The position numbers and the translations under genes are program-made. This document shows positions 16,500-25,760 of a DNA stretch of 64,000 nucleotides, in pieces; within the stretch, counting starts at the first letter, position 1; every line of letters begins with the position of its first letter. Below the pieces are notes generated by a model. The model had not been told where the DNA came from and searched no databases. It worked only from the letters and a program-made list of their open reading frames with translations. This DNA comes from Halapricum desulfuricans (GTDB taxonomy: Archaea; Halobacteriota; Halobacteria; Halobacteriales; Haloarculaceae). The stretch is from assembly GCF_017094465.1 (NCBI RefSeq), contig NZ_CP064791.1, positions 2,046,001-2,110,000 of the forward strand, written 5' to 3'.

Positions 16500-17072
16500 C
16501 TAGGGTTGTTCGGCCGTTTTGATCGTGAAGTCGGCGGTCGGATAGGCCACACAGGTCAGGCAGTACCCGTCGTCCATCTCCTCTTCGGAGAGTGTGTCGT
16601 TGTTGCTGTGGCGCACGAACTCCTCGGCCGGTCCCCCCTCGATGTGGCCGGCACAGGAGAGACACTGCCCCTGTCGACAGGAGTAGGGCATGTCCCAGTC
16701 CTCGTCCTCGCCGGCCTCGAGGATCGTCTCGTTGTTCGCGACTTCGATCGTCTCGCCCTCGTTTGCGAACTCGATCTCGTAGTACTCGACGTCCTCGATC
16801 GCCTCCGGATCGAACCCGGCGTCTTCGTCGTCGGTCTCCTCGAGTTCCCCCTCCGACGCACCGGACTCGATCGCGCCAGTCGGCGCGCCGCCGCCGACGC
16901 CGCGATTGTACGGCTCGGGGAAGTCCGTCTCCGGAACGGACGCGGCCCGCTGTTCGAGCACGTCACGGGAGATGTCCTCGCCGGCCTGCCAGCCGGTCCC
17001 GCGCGCGAAATGCAACACGACCGCCACAAGCGTCAACCCCAGGCCGAGCAAGAGGCCCACTGTCTGAACCAT
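16500..17072 (-). CDS. membrane-anchored 2Fe-2S ferredoxin
   Basis: A 190-residue protein. Residues ~5-22 form one hydrophobic helix, followed by an acidic ~75-residue linker and a plant-type ferredoxin domain at about 98-190. The cluster ligands are visible as CRQGQCLSC (Cys-x4-Cys-x2-Cys) plus a final cysteine in GYCLTC. Haloarchaeal ferredoxins are usually soluble; here the N-terminal helix should tether the domain to the cytoplasmic face of the membrane. Partner unknown. Confidence 0.88.
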   Translation of the reverse strand: MVQTVGLLLGLGLTLVAVVLHFARGTGWQAGEDISRDVLEQRAASVPETDFPEPYNRGVGGGAPTGAIESGASEGELEETDDEDAGFDPEAIEDVEYYEIEFANEGETIEVANNETILEAGEDEDWDMPYSCRQGQCLSCAGHIEGGPAEEFVRHSNNDTLSEEEMDDGYCLTCVAYPTADFTIKTAEQP

Positions 17073-17153
17073 GTGCCCGGGTATGAAACAGCGTCTTATA
17101 GGGATTGGTGCACCGGCAAATCACCCGGGGATGTTGCGCCGACGGGCGACACG

Positions 17154-18059
17154 CTACTTGCGCGCGATCTCGTGACGGCCGAACCCGTATCGCAGTCGGT
17201 TGGCCAGCCGACGGGAGAACCGCCCCTCGCCGTCGCCGGTTGCCCGGGAGTTGAACCGCTCGGAGAGCGCCTGGTAGATCAGCGGCACCGGCACCTCCTG
17301 TTCGAGCGCTTCCTGGACCGTCCAGGTGCCGGTCGAGCCGCCGGCGACGTAGTCCGCGACGTCCCCAAGGTCGTTGCCCTCCTCGCGGAACGCTTCCTCG
17401 GCGAGTTCCAGCAGCCACGATCGGATCACCGCGCCGTTGTTCCACGTGTGAGCGACAGCCTCCAGATCGAGGTCGTAGCGGCCGTTGGCAAGCAGCTCGA
17501 AGCCCTCGCCGTAGGCCTGCATCAGCGCGTACTCGACGCCGTTGTGGATCATCTTCACATAGTGGCCCGACCCCGAGGGACCCATTCGGTCGTGGCCCTC
17601 CGGCCCGGTCGCCACGGCGTCGAACGCCGGCGTCAGCTCCTCGTAGGCCCACTCGGGACCGCCGACCATCATCGAGAAGCCCAGTTCCGCGCCGGCCGGG
17701 CCGCCGCTAGTTCCACAGTCGAGATACGCGGCGTCGGTCGCCTCGCCGCGACGGATCGAGTTCTCGAAGTTGGAGTTGCCGCCGTCGACAATGATGTCGT
17801 CGCCGCCGACGTGCGGTTCCAGTTCTTCGAGGGCGGCGTCGACGGGATCCCCGGAGGGAACGACCATCCAGATCCGCTTCGGTGCCGAGAGTTGCTCGGC
17901 CAGGTCCGGGATCGATTCGGCGGGTGTGGCGCCGTCCTCGGCGGCCTCGGCGACAGTCTCCGGATCGACATCGTACGCGACCACGCTGTGCCCGTCCGCG
18001 AGCAGTCGATCCACCACGATACGTCCCATGCGACCGAGTCCGATGACTCCGATCTCCAT
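17154..18059 (-). CDS. gnd: 6-phosphogluconate dehydrogenase (decarboxylating), short form
   Basis: A 301-residue enzyme converting 6-phosphogluconate to ribulose 5-phosphate and CO2 with NAD(P)+ reduction. The Rossmann GLGRMG is at residues 7-12; VDGGNSNFENS and KMIHNGVEYALM hold the substrate-binding and catalytic lysine/asparagine positions. The length matches the short (~300) class. The frame is open upstream to 18479, but the N-terminal MEIGVIGLG fixes the start at 18059, with ggagag just before it. It is divergent from leuS. Confidence 0.92.
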   Translation of the reverse strand: MEIGVIGLGRMGRIVVDRLLADGHSVVAYDVDPETVAEAAEDGATPAESIPDLAEQLSAPKRIWMVVPSGDPVDAALEELEPHVGGDDIIVDGGNSNFENSIRRGEATDAAYLDCGTSGGPAGAELGFSMMVGGPEWAYEELTPAFDAVATGPEGHDRMGPSGSGHYVKMIHNGVEYALMQAYGEGFELLANGRYDLDLEAVAHTWNNGAVIRSWLLELAEEAFREEGNDLGDVADYVAGGSTGTWTVQEALEQEVPVPLIYQALSERFNSRATGDGEGRFSRRLANRLRYGFGRHEIARK

Positions 18060-18206
18060 ATCTCTCCCTGCTCTGCCCCCGGTAGTATGGGTTGTGGTTC
18101 GAGTTCGCGTGTGTCGGGCGAAGGGTTTTGGTCCGGTCCGCCGAAACAGGCGTAACGCGACCGGCGGCCGCGTCGCGACCCGCGCCACGACACTGGGGAG
18201 ATACGA

Positions 18207-20840
18207 ATGCACCGAGGACGCACTTACGACCACGAGAGCGTACAGGAGTTCTGGCAGTACCGCTGGAACCAGGAGAACGCCTACGAACTCGACGATCCCG
18301 AGGACCCGCTGTACGTCCTGGGGATGTTTCCCTACACGTCGGGCAACCTCCATATGGGCCACGTCCGCAACTACGCCATCACGGACGCCTACGCCCGGTT
18401 CAAGCGTATGCAGGGCCACGAGGTCCTGCACCCGATGGGCTGGGACGCCTTCGGGTTGCCCGCCGAGAACGCGGCCCACGAACGCGCGACCGACCCCCAG
18501 TCATGGACGGACTCCTGTATCACCCGGATGCGCGAGGAGATGGAGACGATGGGCTTTGGCTACGACTGGTCCCGCGAGATCACGACCTCCGAACCCGAAT
18601 ACTACCGCTGGAACCAGCAGTTCTTCCGGGAATTCTACGAGGCGGGGCTGGTCGACTACCGCGGTGCCGAGGTCAACTGGTGTCCCGACTGCGAGACCGT
18701 GCTGGCGGACGCACAGGTCGTCGACCCGCCGCCAGACGTCGATCTCGCTCCCGCAACCGAGGGAGTTTGCTGGCGATGTGACACGCCAGTCGAGACGCGG
18801 GAACTCGACCAGTGGTTCTTCACGATCACTGACTACGCCGAGGAACTGCTCGGGGGGCTCGACGACCTTGAGGGGTGGCCCGACAGCGTCTCCGAGATGC
18901 AACGCAACTGGATCGGCAGACGCGAGGGCGCACGGATCGCCTTCGAAGTCGCGGAGTACGGCCCGGTCGAGGTCTTCACCGCCCGACCCGAGACGATCCA
19001 CGGCGCGACCTACCTTGCGGTCGGCCCCGGTCACGACCTCGCCCAGGAGCTGGCAAGCGAGGACGCGACCGTCGCCGAGTACGTCGAGGCCTACGAGAAG
19101 AGCGAGGTCGCCGGCGTCGCGACCGACCGAACGGCGATCAATCCCGCGACCGGCGAGGAGATCCCGGTCTACGTCGCCGCGTACGTACTCGACGACGTCG
19201 GCACGGGCGCGGTGATGGGCGTCCCCGGGCACAACGAGCGCGATCACGACTTCGCGACAGCGATGGACCTGCCGATCCGCCAGGTCGTCGAGCCCGACGA
19301 GGGCGCGGTCGATCTCGATCGCGAGGCCTACAGCGGCGCGGGCGAGTTGCTCGACAGCGGCGAATACACCGGCCGCTCGACCGAGATGGCCCGCTCGGAG
19401 ATCGTCGAAGATCTCGACGCCGCACAGCCGGACACCCAGTATCGCCTGCGCGACTGGCTGATCTCCCGCCAGCGCTACTGGGGGACGCCGATCCCGATCG
19501 TCCACTGTGAAGAGTGTGGCCCAGTGGTCGTCCCCGAGGACGACCTCCCGATCGAACTGCCGGAGTTCGTCCAGACGCGGGGCAACCCCCTCGACGAGGC
19601 GACCGACTGGAAGGCGACGACCTGTCCCGAGTGTGGCGGGCCCGCCGAGCGCGAGACCGACACGATGGACACCTTCGTCGACTCCTCGTGGTACTTCCTG
19701 CGATTCCTCTCGCCCGACCGCGAGGACGTGCCGTTCGATCCGGAGGTCGCTGACGATATCCTCCCGGTGGACGTCTACGTCGGCGGGAAGGAACACGCTG
19801 TGTTGCACCTGCTGTACATCCGGTTTTTCGCCCGTGCGCTCTCGGATGTCGGCCTGCTCGACTGCCGGGAGCCGGTCGATCGACTCGTCAATCAGGGGAC
19901 GGTGCTCCACGGCGGCCGGAAGATGTCTGACACGGAGGGCAACGCGATCGCGCCCCACGAGTACGGCGCGGAGACGACGCGGCTGTTCGTCCTGAGCGCG
20001 GCCCACCCGAATCGGGACTTCGACTGGGCGGCCAAGGACGTCGGCGAAGCCTACGACCTCCAGCAGGGGATCTACAGCCTGGTCTACGAGTACGCCGACG
20101 GCCTCCAGCTGGCAGAGCGCGACGGCCCGGCCGAGCAATATCTCACGCGGGAACTCGACCGGGCGGTCGCGGCCGCAACCGAGGACTACGATCGCTTCCG
20201 GATCCACCAGGCGATCGACGAGGTCCGCCGACTCACACGGCTACTCGGTCAGTACCGCGCCTACGAGACGCCCGACGCCGGGACCTACCGGACGGGACTG
20301 AAGACCCTGCTTCGGCTGCTCGCGCCAGTCGCGCCATACCTGGCCGAGGAGTGCTGGAATATGCTGCAAGCTGACGGGCTGATCGTCGACGCCGACTGGC
20401 CGACCGTCGACAGCGAGATCGAGGCCTACGACCGCGAGCGGACGCTCGTCGCGACGGTTCGAGACGACGTGCGCGACATCGTCGAGACCGCGGGGATCGA
20501 CGACCCCGAGCGGATCGAGCTGGTCGTGGCCCCGGAGTGGAAGTATACCGCTTACGAGATGGCCAGCGAGTCATCGGGCGATTCGGTCGTCTCGAAAGTG
20601 ATGAGCGATCAGTCGATCCGCGAGCACGGTGAGGCCGCCGAGTCCTATGCGAAGTCCCTCCAGCAGGAGGGGCTGGAGCCGATCCTCTCGCGGGCCACCG
20701 AACGCGCAGAACTGGAGCGCGCCGCGTGGCTGCTTGAAGACGAATTCGACGCCGCGGTTGACGTGCGCGGGGCGGACGAGGCTGACGATGAACTTGCCGG
20801 GAGGGCCGAGCCCGGGCGGCCGGCGATTTACATCAGCTAA
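18207..20840 (+). CDS. leuS: leucyl-tRNA synthetase, bacterial-type
   Basis: An 877-residue class I synthetase. The HIGH-type motif is HMGH near residue 50, the KMSKS-type motif is KMSDT near residue 572, a zinc-binding CPDC...CWRC pair lies near residues 160-195, and an editing (CP1) domain with ARPETIHGATYLAV is inserted. GWDAFGLPAENAA is the bacterial version of the active-site block. A ggggag ribosome site precedes the ATG. The C-terminal ~30 residues (DVRGADEADDELAGRAEPG...) recur in diverged form 700 bases downstream. The convergent gene overlaps its stop by 3 bases. Confidence 0.95.
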   Translation: MHRGRTYDHESVQEFWQYRWNQENAYELDDPEDPLYVLGMFPYTSGNLHMGHVRNYAITDAYARFKRMQGHEVLHPMGWDAFGLPAENAAHERATDPQSWTDSCITRMREEMETMGFGYDWSREITTSEPEYYRWNQQFFREFYEAGLVDYRGAEVNWCPDCETVLADAQVVDPPPDVDLAPATEGVCWRCDTPVETRELDQWFFTITDYAEELLGGLDDLEGWPDSVSEMQRNWIGRREGARIAFEVAEYGPVEVFTARPETIHGATYLAVGPGHDLAQELASEDATVAEYVEAYEKSEVAGVATDRTAINPATGEEIPVYVAAYVLDDVGTGAVMGVPGHNERDHDFATAMDLPIRQVVEPDEGAVDLDREAYSGAGELLDSGEYTGRSTEMARSEIVEDLDAAQPDTQYRLRDWLISRQRYWGTPIPIVHCEECGPVVVPEDDLPIELPEFVQTRGNPLDEATDWKATTCPECGGPAERETDTMDTFVDSSWYFLRFLSPDREDVPFDPEVADDILPVDVYVGGKEHAVLHLLYIRFFARALSDVGLLDCREPVDRLVNQGTVLHGGRKMSDTEGNAIAPHEYGAETTRLFVLSAAHPNRDFDWAAKDVGEAYDLQQGIYSLVYEYADGLQLAERDGPAEQYLTRELDRAVAAATEDYDRFRIHQAIDEVRRLTRLLGQYRAYETPDAGTYRTGLKTLLRLLAPVAPYLAEECWNMLQADGLIVDADWPTVDSEIEAYDRERTLVATVRDDVRDIVETAGIDDPERIELVVAPEWKYTAYEMASESSGDSVVSKVMSDQSIREHGEAAESYAKSLQQEGLEPILSRATERAELERAAWLLEDEFDAAVDVRGADEADDELAGRAEPGRPAIYIS

Positions 20841-21355
20841 TCGGGTGTTTCGGTATGGTCTTCAATTGGATGAGACGGCACTGATGGGTACCACGGCCTG
20901 GTGCCGTTCATGTAGTGTTTAGCTAGCGCAGCAATTTGAGCGAGGATACCTCCGATGAGTAACACGTACCCCAACGTTCTGAGACCGGTCGCGAAAACGA
21001 AGACAAGACCACTGATAGCCCCCACGATCAAGAGCGATTTCAGAGCAAGCGTCCAGTGGAGTGCGCGTTGATAGTCGTCCGTTGGGAGTTCGCCAGGTGA
21101 TGTCGATGTCCATTCGACAGGTTCCCACGGTGCGAAACCATACCGGAGATCGCGGAGGAGTGACGCCACCACATACAGAGTCACAATACCAACTAGCGTG
21201 ATTGCCATTTGTATTGCCCCTGCCCGATAAATTACAGAGATGACGTACAGCACGAATCCAATCGCTGTAATGCGGCCAGCTATCCGCCCAATAGTCGCCG
21301 CGATAGCTGACTTCTTCAATACATCTCGGCGCCGATATCCGTGTTCACACATCAT
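20837..21355 (-). CDS. membrane protein, hypothetical
   Basis: A 172-residue protein with about four hydrophobic segments (residues ~25-45, 50-65, 105-125, 130-148). No family recognised. It is less GC-rich and less acidic than its neighbours, and is bracketed by leuS and by a second, diverged copy of the leuS 3' end (21550-21648), which suggests it arrived with an inserted segment. A promoter-like ttattacttaatata lies about 20-35 bases upstream. An N-terminal RRRDVLKK is not followed by a Tat-type signal. Confidence 0.6.
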   Translation of the reverse strand: MMCEHGYRRRDVLKKSAIAATIGRIAGRITAIGFVLYVISVIYRAGAIQMAITLVGIVTLYVVASLLRDLRYGFAPWEPVEWTSTSPGELPTDDYQRALHWTLALKSLLIVGAISGLVFVFATGLRTLGYVLLIGGILAQIAALAKHYMNGTRPWYPSVPSHPIEDHTETPD

Positions 21356-21717
21356 TTCTGTTCAATACTATATTAAGTAATAAGTTCTTTGTTATCCCAT
21401 ATGAAATAGAAGATATGTATTTTAACCTGAGTAGTAGCGATCAGATTATCTGGTTTCAGACGAATTCGAACGAGCGAGGCCAGTCGTCGGCTGTATCTGC
21501 TTCGGCGGTGCTGAGACTGAGGTGGTTCAGTGTTTTATATCACGAAAATATGTCCGACGCAACAGTCGACGTTCGCGGGGTGGGCGACGCCGACAATGAA
21601 CTTGCCAGGAGAGCCGAACCCGGACGGCCGGCATTGCATATCTCCTGACGGGGCAGCGGAGCCAGGTGTTCGACCTCCAAACCCACAAGTCGGTGCAGCC
21701 CCCAGTGGTGGTAAGCG
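21356..21717. other. intergenic region with leuS-tail fragment
   Basis: AT-rich from 21356 to 21430 (promoter of the minus-strand membrane protein), then a gttttatatc element near 21533, the leuS C-terminal fragment at 21550-21648, and ~70 bases of GC-rich leader before lhr. Confidence 0.5.
21550..21648 (+). pseudogene. duplicated leuS C-terminal fragment (32 codons)
   Basis: Encodes a 32-residue peptide starting MSDATVDVRG and ending with RRAEPGRPALHIS. It matches the last ~29 residues of LeuS at 20754-20840 at about 20 identical positions, with the same stop position. The rest of leuS is absent. Most likely it is the displaced original 3' end after insertion of the ~700-base segment 20841-21549; the diverged yet in-frame sequence indicates a donor from another strain or species, or an old event. 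Confidence 0.6.
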
Positions 21718-24456
21718 ATGGGAGGTCGCCAGTTGCTCGCGGAGGCCGACGTGTCCTTCGATCCCGAGACCGTCGAGATCGACGACCGGGACGTACTGGA
21801 GTTGCTCGATCCGGTCGTCCGCGAGTGGTGGGTCGAGCAGTTCGGCGAATTCGTGCCCGAGAACGGCGGCTTCTTCACCCCGCCACAGAAGGGAGCAATC
21901 CCGCACATCCACGGCGGCGAGAACGCACTGATCGCAGCGCCGACGGGGTCGGGCAAGACGATGGCGTCCTTCGTCGGCATCATCAATGAACTGTTCGCCC
22001 GCGACCGCGCCGACGACCTCGACAACTCCGTGTACTGCCTCTACATCTCCCCGCTCAAGTCACTGGCCAACGATATCCACCGCAATCTCGAAGTGCCGCT
22101 GGAGGGCATCACCGAGCGACTCGACGAGCGCGGCGAGGAGGTCGAGATCCGCCACGCGATCCGCCACGGCGACACCGACGACAGCGAGCGCCAGCGGATG
22201 CTCAAGGAGACGCCACACATCCTCAATACCACGCCTGAGACGCTGGCAATCCTGCTCAACTCCCCGAAGTTCAAGAAGAAACTCGAAACCGTCGAGTACG
22301 TCATCGTCGACGAGATCCACAGCCTCGCCGCGAACAAGCGCGGGACGCACCTCTCGGTGTCTCTGGAGCGTCTGGCAGCGATGGCCGAGCAGTCGCCGAC
22401 GCGGATCGGCTGCTCTGCGACCGTCGAACCCCTGGAGACGATGGCCGAGTTTCTGGTTGGCGAGGATGCTGACGACGGGCCACGCGACTACGAGATTGTC
22501 GACGCTCGCTTCGCCAGGGAGTTCGACATCGAACTGTCCTGCCCGACCGACGACCTGATCGACACGCCCCCGGCGGTCGTGACCGATCGCTTCTACGAGC
22601 AGTTACACGATCTCATACAGGAGCATACCAACACGATCGTCTTCACGAACACCCGATCGGGGGCCGAACGAGTCCTGCACAACCTGCGGGCGAACTTCGA
22701 GGCCTACGACGAGGACAACTCCGGCGCCCACCACGGCAGCCTCTCGAAGGACAGCCGCGAGACGATCGAACAGCGACTCAAGGACGGCGAGATCGACGTG
22801 GTGACGACCTCGACCAGCCTCGAGTTGGGGATCGATATGCCACACGTCGACCTGGTCGTCCAGGTCGGCTCGCCCAAGTCCGTGGCCGCGCTGCTCCAGC
22901 GCGTCGGCCGAGCGGGCCACCAGCTCGGGGAGACCGTCACCGGTCGCGTCGTCGCGCTCGACCGAGACGAGCTGATCGAGTGTGCGGTCATGCTCGAGAA
23001 GGCCGAAGCAGGATTCGTCGATCGCGTGTTCGTCCCCGAAAACGCCCAGGACGTCGCTACCCAGCACGTCTACGGGATGGCGATCAACGGACCCAGACCG
23101 GAGGCGGAGATCCGCGAGGTACTCACGCGAGCCTACCCCTACCGAAACTACACCGACGAGCAGTGGGAGTCGCTCATGCGGTATCTCACGGCTGACTATC
23201 CCGGTCTGGAGGAGAAGAACGTCTACGCGAAGATCTGGCGCGACACCAACGACCCGCCCGAGGGCGAGCACCACTACGAGTCCTTCGACGTTGGCGAGGG
23301 GCTGATCGGCAAGCGCGGCCGGATGGCCCGGGTCATCTACATGACCAACATCGGCACGATCCCGGACAGTTTCACCTGTGACGTGTTCACCCGCGCGGGC
23401 GACGACTGGGTCGGCCAACTCGACGAAGCGTACCTGGACAGCCTCGAGACCGGCGACGTGTTCGTCCTCGGTGGCGAGCACTTCGAGTTCCGATATCGCC
23501 GAGGGTCGAAGGTCTACGTCGACCGGACCGCAGCCAGGCCGACCGTCCCCTCGTGGTTCTCCGAGCGGCTGCCGATGAGCTACGATCTCGGCCGGGAGAT
23601 CCTCGCCTTCCAGCGGGACCTGCTCGACCGGCTGACCGACGGCGGTCGGCCGCGGGTCCGAACGTGGCTCCGGGAGTTCCCCATCGACGAGCACAGCGTG
23701 CGAGCGATCACGCGGCTGTTCGACGAACAGGTCCGATACGCCGGTCCCGAGAGCGTCGCGACCGACAGTCGTCTGGTCGTCGAGGAAGTGCGCGATCGCG
23801 GTGAGTACGAGCGCCGGTACCACGTCCACTCGACGTACGGTCGACGGTTCAACGACGGTTTTTCGCGGTTACTTGCGCATCATATCGCCCAGCAGGCGAC
23901 GGCCAACGTCCAGGTCGCGGTCGCGGACAACGGGTTCACGCTCTCGATGCCACTCAACCGGAAAGTCGATATCGAGGGGCTCGTTCGGGATCTCGATCCC
24001 GAAACGGTCAGAGCGGATCTGCGGGCGAGTCTGGACGGGACGGACCTGCTGGAGCGATACTTCCGGATCAACGCCACGCGAGCGCTGCTGATCCTCAAAC
24101 GCTACAAGGGCTACGAGAAGTCGGCCAGCGAACAGCAGTTCAACGCCGACATGCTGCTGGATTTCGCGACCGACCTCGAGGAGTTCGCCGTCACCGAGGA
24201 GACCTACCGGGAGATTCTCGAGGACAAACTCAACGTCGATGCGATCGAGGACGTGCTCGAATCGATTCAGGCCGGCGACGTCACCGTGCACGCGACCAGG
24301 ATGGACTCGCCGACGCCGCGGGCGTTCGGGCTGGCGACGCTGTCGGCCAGCGACGTCGTCCTCGCCGAAGACGAATCCGCGGTGCTGCAGGAGTTCCACC
24401 AGCGGGTGCTCGAAGCGATCGACGACGAGCCCGTCGAGAGCGCGGCTCCCGAATGA
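21718..24456 (+). CDS. lhr: ATP-dependent helicase, Lhr family
   Basis: A 912-residue superfamily 2 helicase of the Lhr-core type. Walker A is APTGSGKT near residue 80, the DExH box is DEIH near 200, motif III is GCSATVEP, and the C-terminal RecA domain has VFTNTRSGAE and QRVGRAGHQLG (motif VI). The remaining ~400 residues are the winged-helix and Lhr-specific domains. Lhr helicases unwind branched DNA-RNA structures during replication-coupled repair. The ATG at 21718 is plausible; a GTG at residue 12 is an alternative. Confidence 0.92.
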   Translation: MGGRQLLAEADVSFDPETVEIDDRDVLELLDPVVREWWVEQFGEFVPENGGFFTPPQKGAIPHIHGGENALIAAPTGSGKTMASFVGIINELFARDRADDLDNSVYCLYISPLKSLANDIHRNLEVPLEGITERLDERGEEVEIRHAIRHGDTDDSERQRMLKETPHILNTTPETLAILLNSPKFKKKLETVEYVIVDEIHSLAANKRGTHLSVSLERLAAMAEQSPTRIGCSATVEPLETMAEFLVGEDADDGPRDYEIVDARFAREFDIELSCPTDDLIDTPPAVVTDRFYEQLHDLIQEHTNTIVFTNTRSGAERVLHNLRANFEAYDEDNSGAHHGSLSKDSRETIEQRLKDGEIDVVTTSTSLELGIDMPHVDLVVQVGSPKSVAALLQRVGRAGHQLGETVTGRVVALDRDELIECAVMLEKAEAGFVDRVFVPENAQDVATQHVYGMAINGPRPEAEIREVLTRAYPYRNYTDEQWESLMRYLTADYPGLEEKNVYAKIWRDTNDPPEGEHHYESFDVGEGLIGKRGRMARVIYMTNIGTIPDSFTCDVFTRAGDDWVGQLDEAYLDSLETGDVFVLGGEHFEFRYRRGSKVYVDRTAARPTVPSWFSERLPMSYDLGREILAFQRDLLDRLTDGGRPRVRTWLREFPIDEHSVRAITRLFDEQVRYAGPESVATDSRLVVEEVRDRGEYERRYHVHSTYGRRFNDGFSRLLAHHIAQQATANVQVAVADNGFTLSMPLNRKVDIEGLVRDLDPETVRADLRASLDGTDLLERYFRINATRALLILKRYKGYEKSASEQQFNADMLLDFATDLEEFAVTEETYREILEDKLNVDAIEDVLESIQAGDVTVHATRMDSPTPRAFGLATLSASDVVLAEDESAVLQEFHQRVLEAIDDEPVESAAPE

Positions 24457-24484
24457 CGTCTGCCGATCTCAGCGTACGGACGGG

Positions 24485-25450
24485 TCAGCCGTCGAGTTCC
24501 CAGACGCGGACTTCGTCCATCCGGTCCTGTGGATTGAGATATCGGACGCTCGAGCCCGTGACAGTAACGAGTTTCCAGGCGGCTGCGACACCGGCCCGGA
24601 GCGCCTTCTCGTCACTCCAGCCCTGTTCGTAGGCCCACAGGATCGCCGCGAACATGGCGTCGCCGGCACCGACGGTATCGACCACCTCGACGTCGACAGC
24701 CGAGGAGTATAGCGTCTTCTCGGGCGTCACCATCACCGCTCCTTCTTCTCCCATCGAGGCGATAACGCGCTCGAAGCCCATCTCGTGGAGCTGGAGTGCA
24801 GCCTGCTCACAGTCAGTAATGTTCTCAACGGTGATGCCGGTCGCCGCTTCCAGCTCCGTACGGTTCGGTCGACAGTACTCGTAGGTCCCCTCCAGGTCGG
24901 TCAGTACGTCACCGTGGATGTCGACAGCTGTCTCCCAGTCACCGGCGGCAGCGATACGATCGACCGCCGCGGCATCCATACCGGGCGGCAGGCTGCCGCC
25001 GATGTTGAGAATCGCCGGATCGTGTCTCTTGACCGTCTCGATCAGCAGGTCGACAATGTGATCGGTCACCTCCGGACCGGTCTGCAACAGTCGATACTCC
25101 GCCCGATCGCGGTCGGGCACCTCGGCCATTCGAGACGTTTGCAGTTCCTCCCGTGCTGGCGCGAGGATGGTCGTGTTGATCCGGGTCGGTGCGGACTCAA
25201 TCGAACAGAAGTCAGTCGGGATGTCGAACTCGTCGAGGCTCTGTTCGAGGAAATACCCGGTGAAGCCGCCGGTGATCCCGGTCGCAGTCGTCTCGCCGCC
25301 GAGTGCGCGGACGAACTGCGAGACGTTGATCCCGTTGCCGCCCGCGTCGAACTGCGCGCCGGCGGATGTCTGGACGACGTCTGGTTCCAGCGGTTCGTCC
25401 ATCTCGATCGTCTGGTCGACCGCCGGGTTCGGCGTCAGCGTGAGTATCAT
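24485..25450 (-). CDS. PfkB-family sugar kinase, 1-phosphofructokinase-like
   Basis: A 321-residue ribokinase-fold enzyme. It has the N-terminal TPNPAVDQTIEMD and GGNGINVSQFVRALGG blocks of the 1-phosphofructokinase/tagatose-6-phosphate kinase group, and the catalytic anion-hole motif DTVGAGDAMFAAIL near residue 260. In haloarchaea such kinases phosphorylate fructose 1-phosphate in ketohexose breakdown. There is no phosphotransferase or fructose operon next to it here, so the exact substrate is open. An acttaat element lies 20-30 bases upstream. Confidence 0.85.
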   Translation of the reverse strand: MILTLTPNPAVDQTIEMDEPLEPDVVQTSAGAQFDAGGNGINVSQFVRALGGETTATGITGGFTGYFLEQSLDEFDIPTDFCSIESAPTRINTTILAPAREELQTSRMAEVPDRDRAEYRLLQTGPEVTDHIVDLLIETVKRHDPAILNIGGSLPPGMDAAAVDRIAAAGDWETAVDIHGDVLTDLEGTYEYCRPNRTELEAATGITVENITDCEQAALQLHEMGFERVIASMGEEGAVMVTPEKTLYSSAVDVEVVDTVGAGDAMFAAILWAYEQGWSDEKALRAGVAAAWKLVTVTGSSVRYLNPQDRMDEVRVWELDG

Positions 25451-25760
25451 ACCCGTATCGTCTCGTCGCGGGGACTTAATTGTCGTCGCATCGCATCCAC
25501 GTTTTCCGGCCCAGGCGTGCGTCGCTCGGAGTCGCGCTACCGTCTGACGACCTCGATCTCGTGGCCGTCACGGCCACTTTTTCCCGCTCGGGTGCGCTTT
25601 GCGCACCGCTCGCGGCAAAAACGTGGGGAAAAAGCCGGACTCTCACTACGTTCGAGTCCGAGGAAACGGCTCCCGCCGGTCGCCGTATGCTCACACCGTC
25701 TCTCGGATCACTTCGTTCTCCGGTCGATTGACGGTATGCCTCGCGTCGCTCGGAGTCTCG
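25451..25760. other. intergenic region with duplicated 3' end and hairpins
   Basis: No gene. Besides the kinase promoter it contains a 48-base duplication of the 3' end of the VOC gene (25520-25567 versus 25744-25791) and, between the copies, a perfect hairpin gtgcgc-ttt-gcgcac (25591-25605) flanked by T-rich and A-rich arms (ctttttccc...gggaaaaag). Confidence 0.55.
25520..25567 (-). repeat. 48-base copy of the VOC gene 3' end
   Basis: Differs at one base from 25744-25791, which spans the last codons and stop of the VOC gene and ~17 bases beyond. The copy would encode only GHEIEVVRR and a stop; it lies 176 bases downstream of the real gene end. Confidence 0.75.

Noticed and set aside
16506-18155. 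Long plus-strand open frame across the ferredoxin and gnd genes
   Set aside because: Exactly antisense to two well-recognised genes, with the RR/VV-rich composition typical of shadow frames in GC-rich haloarchaea.
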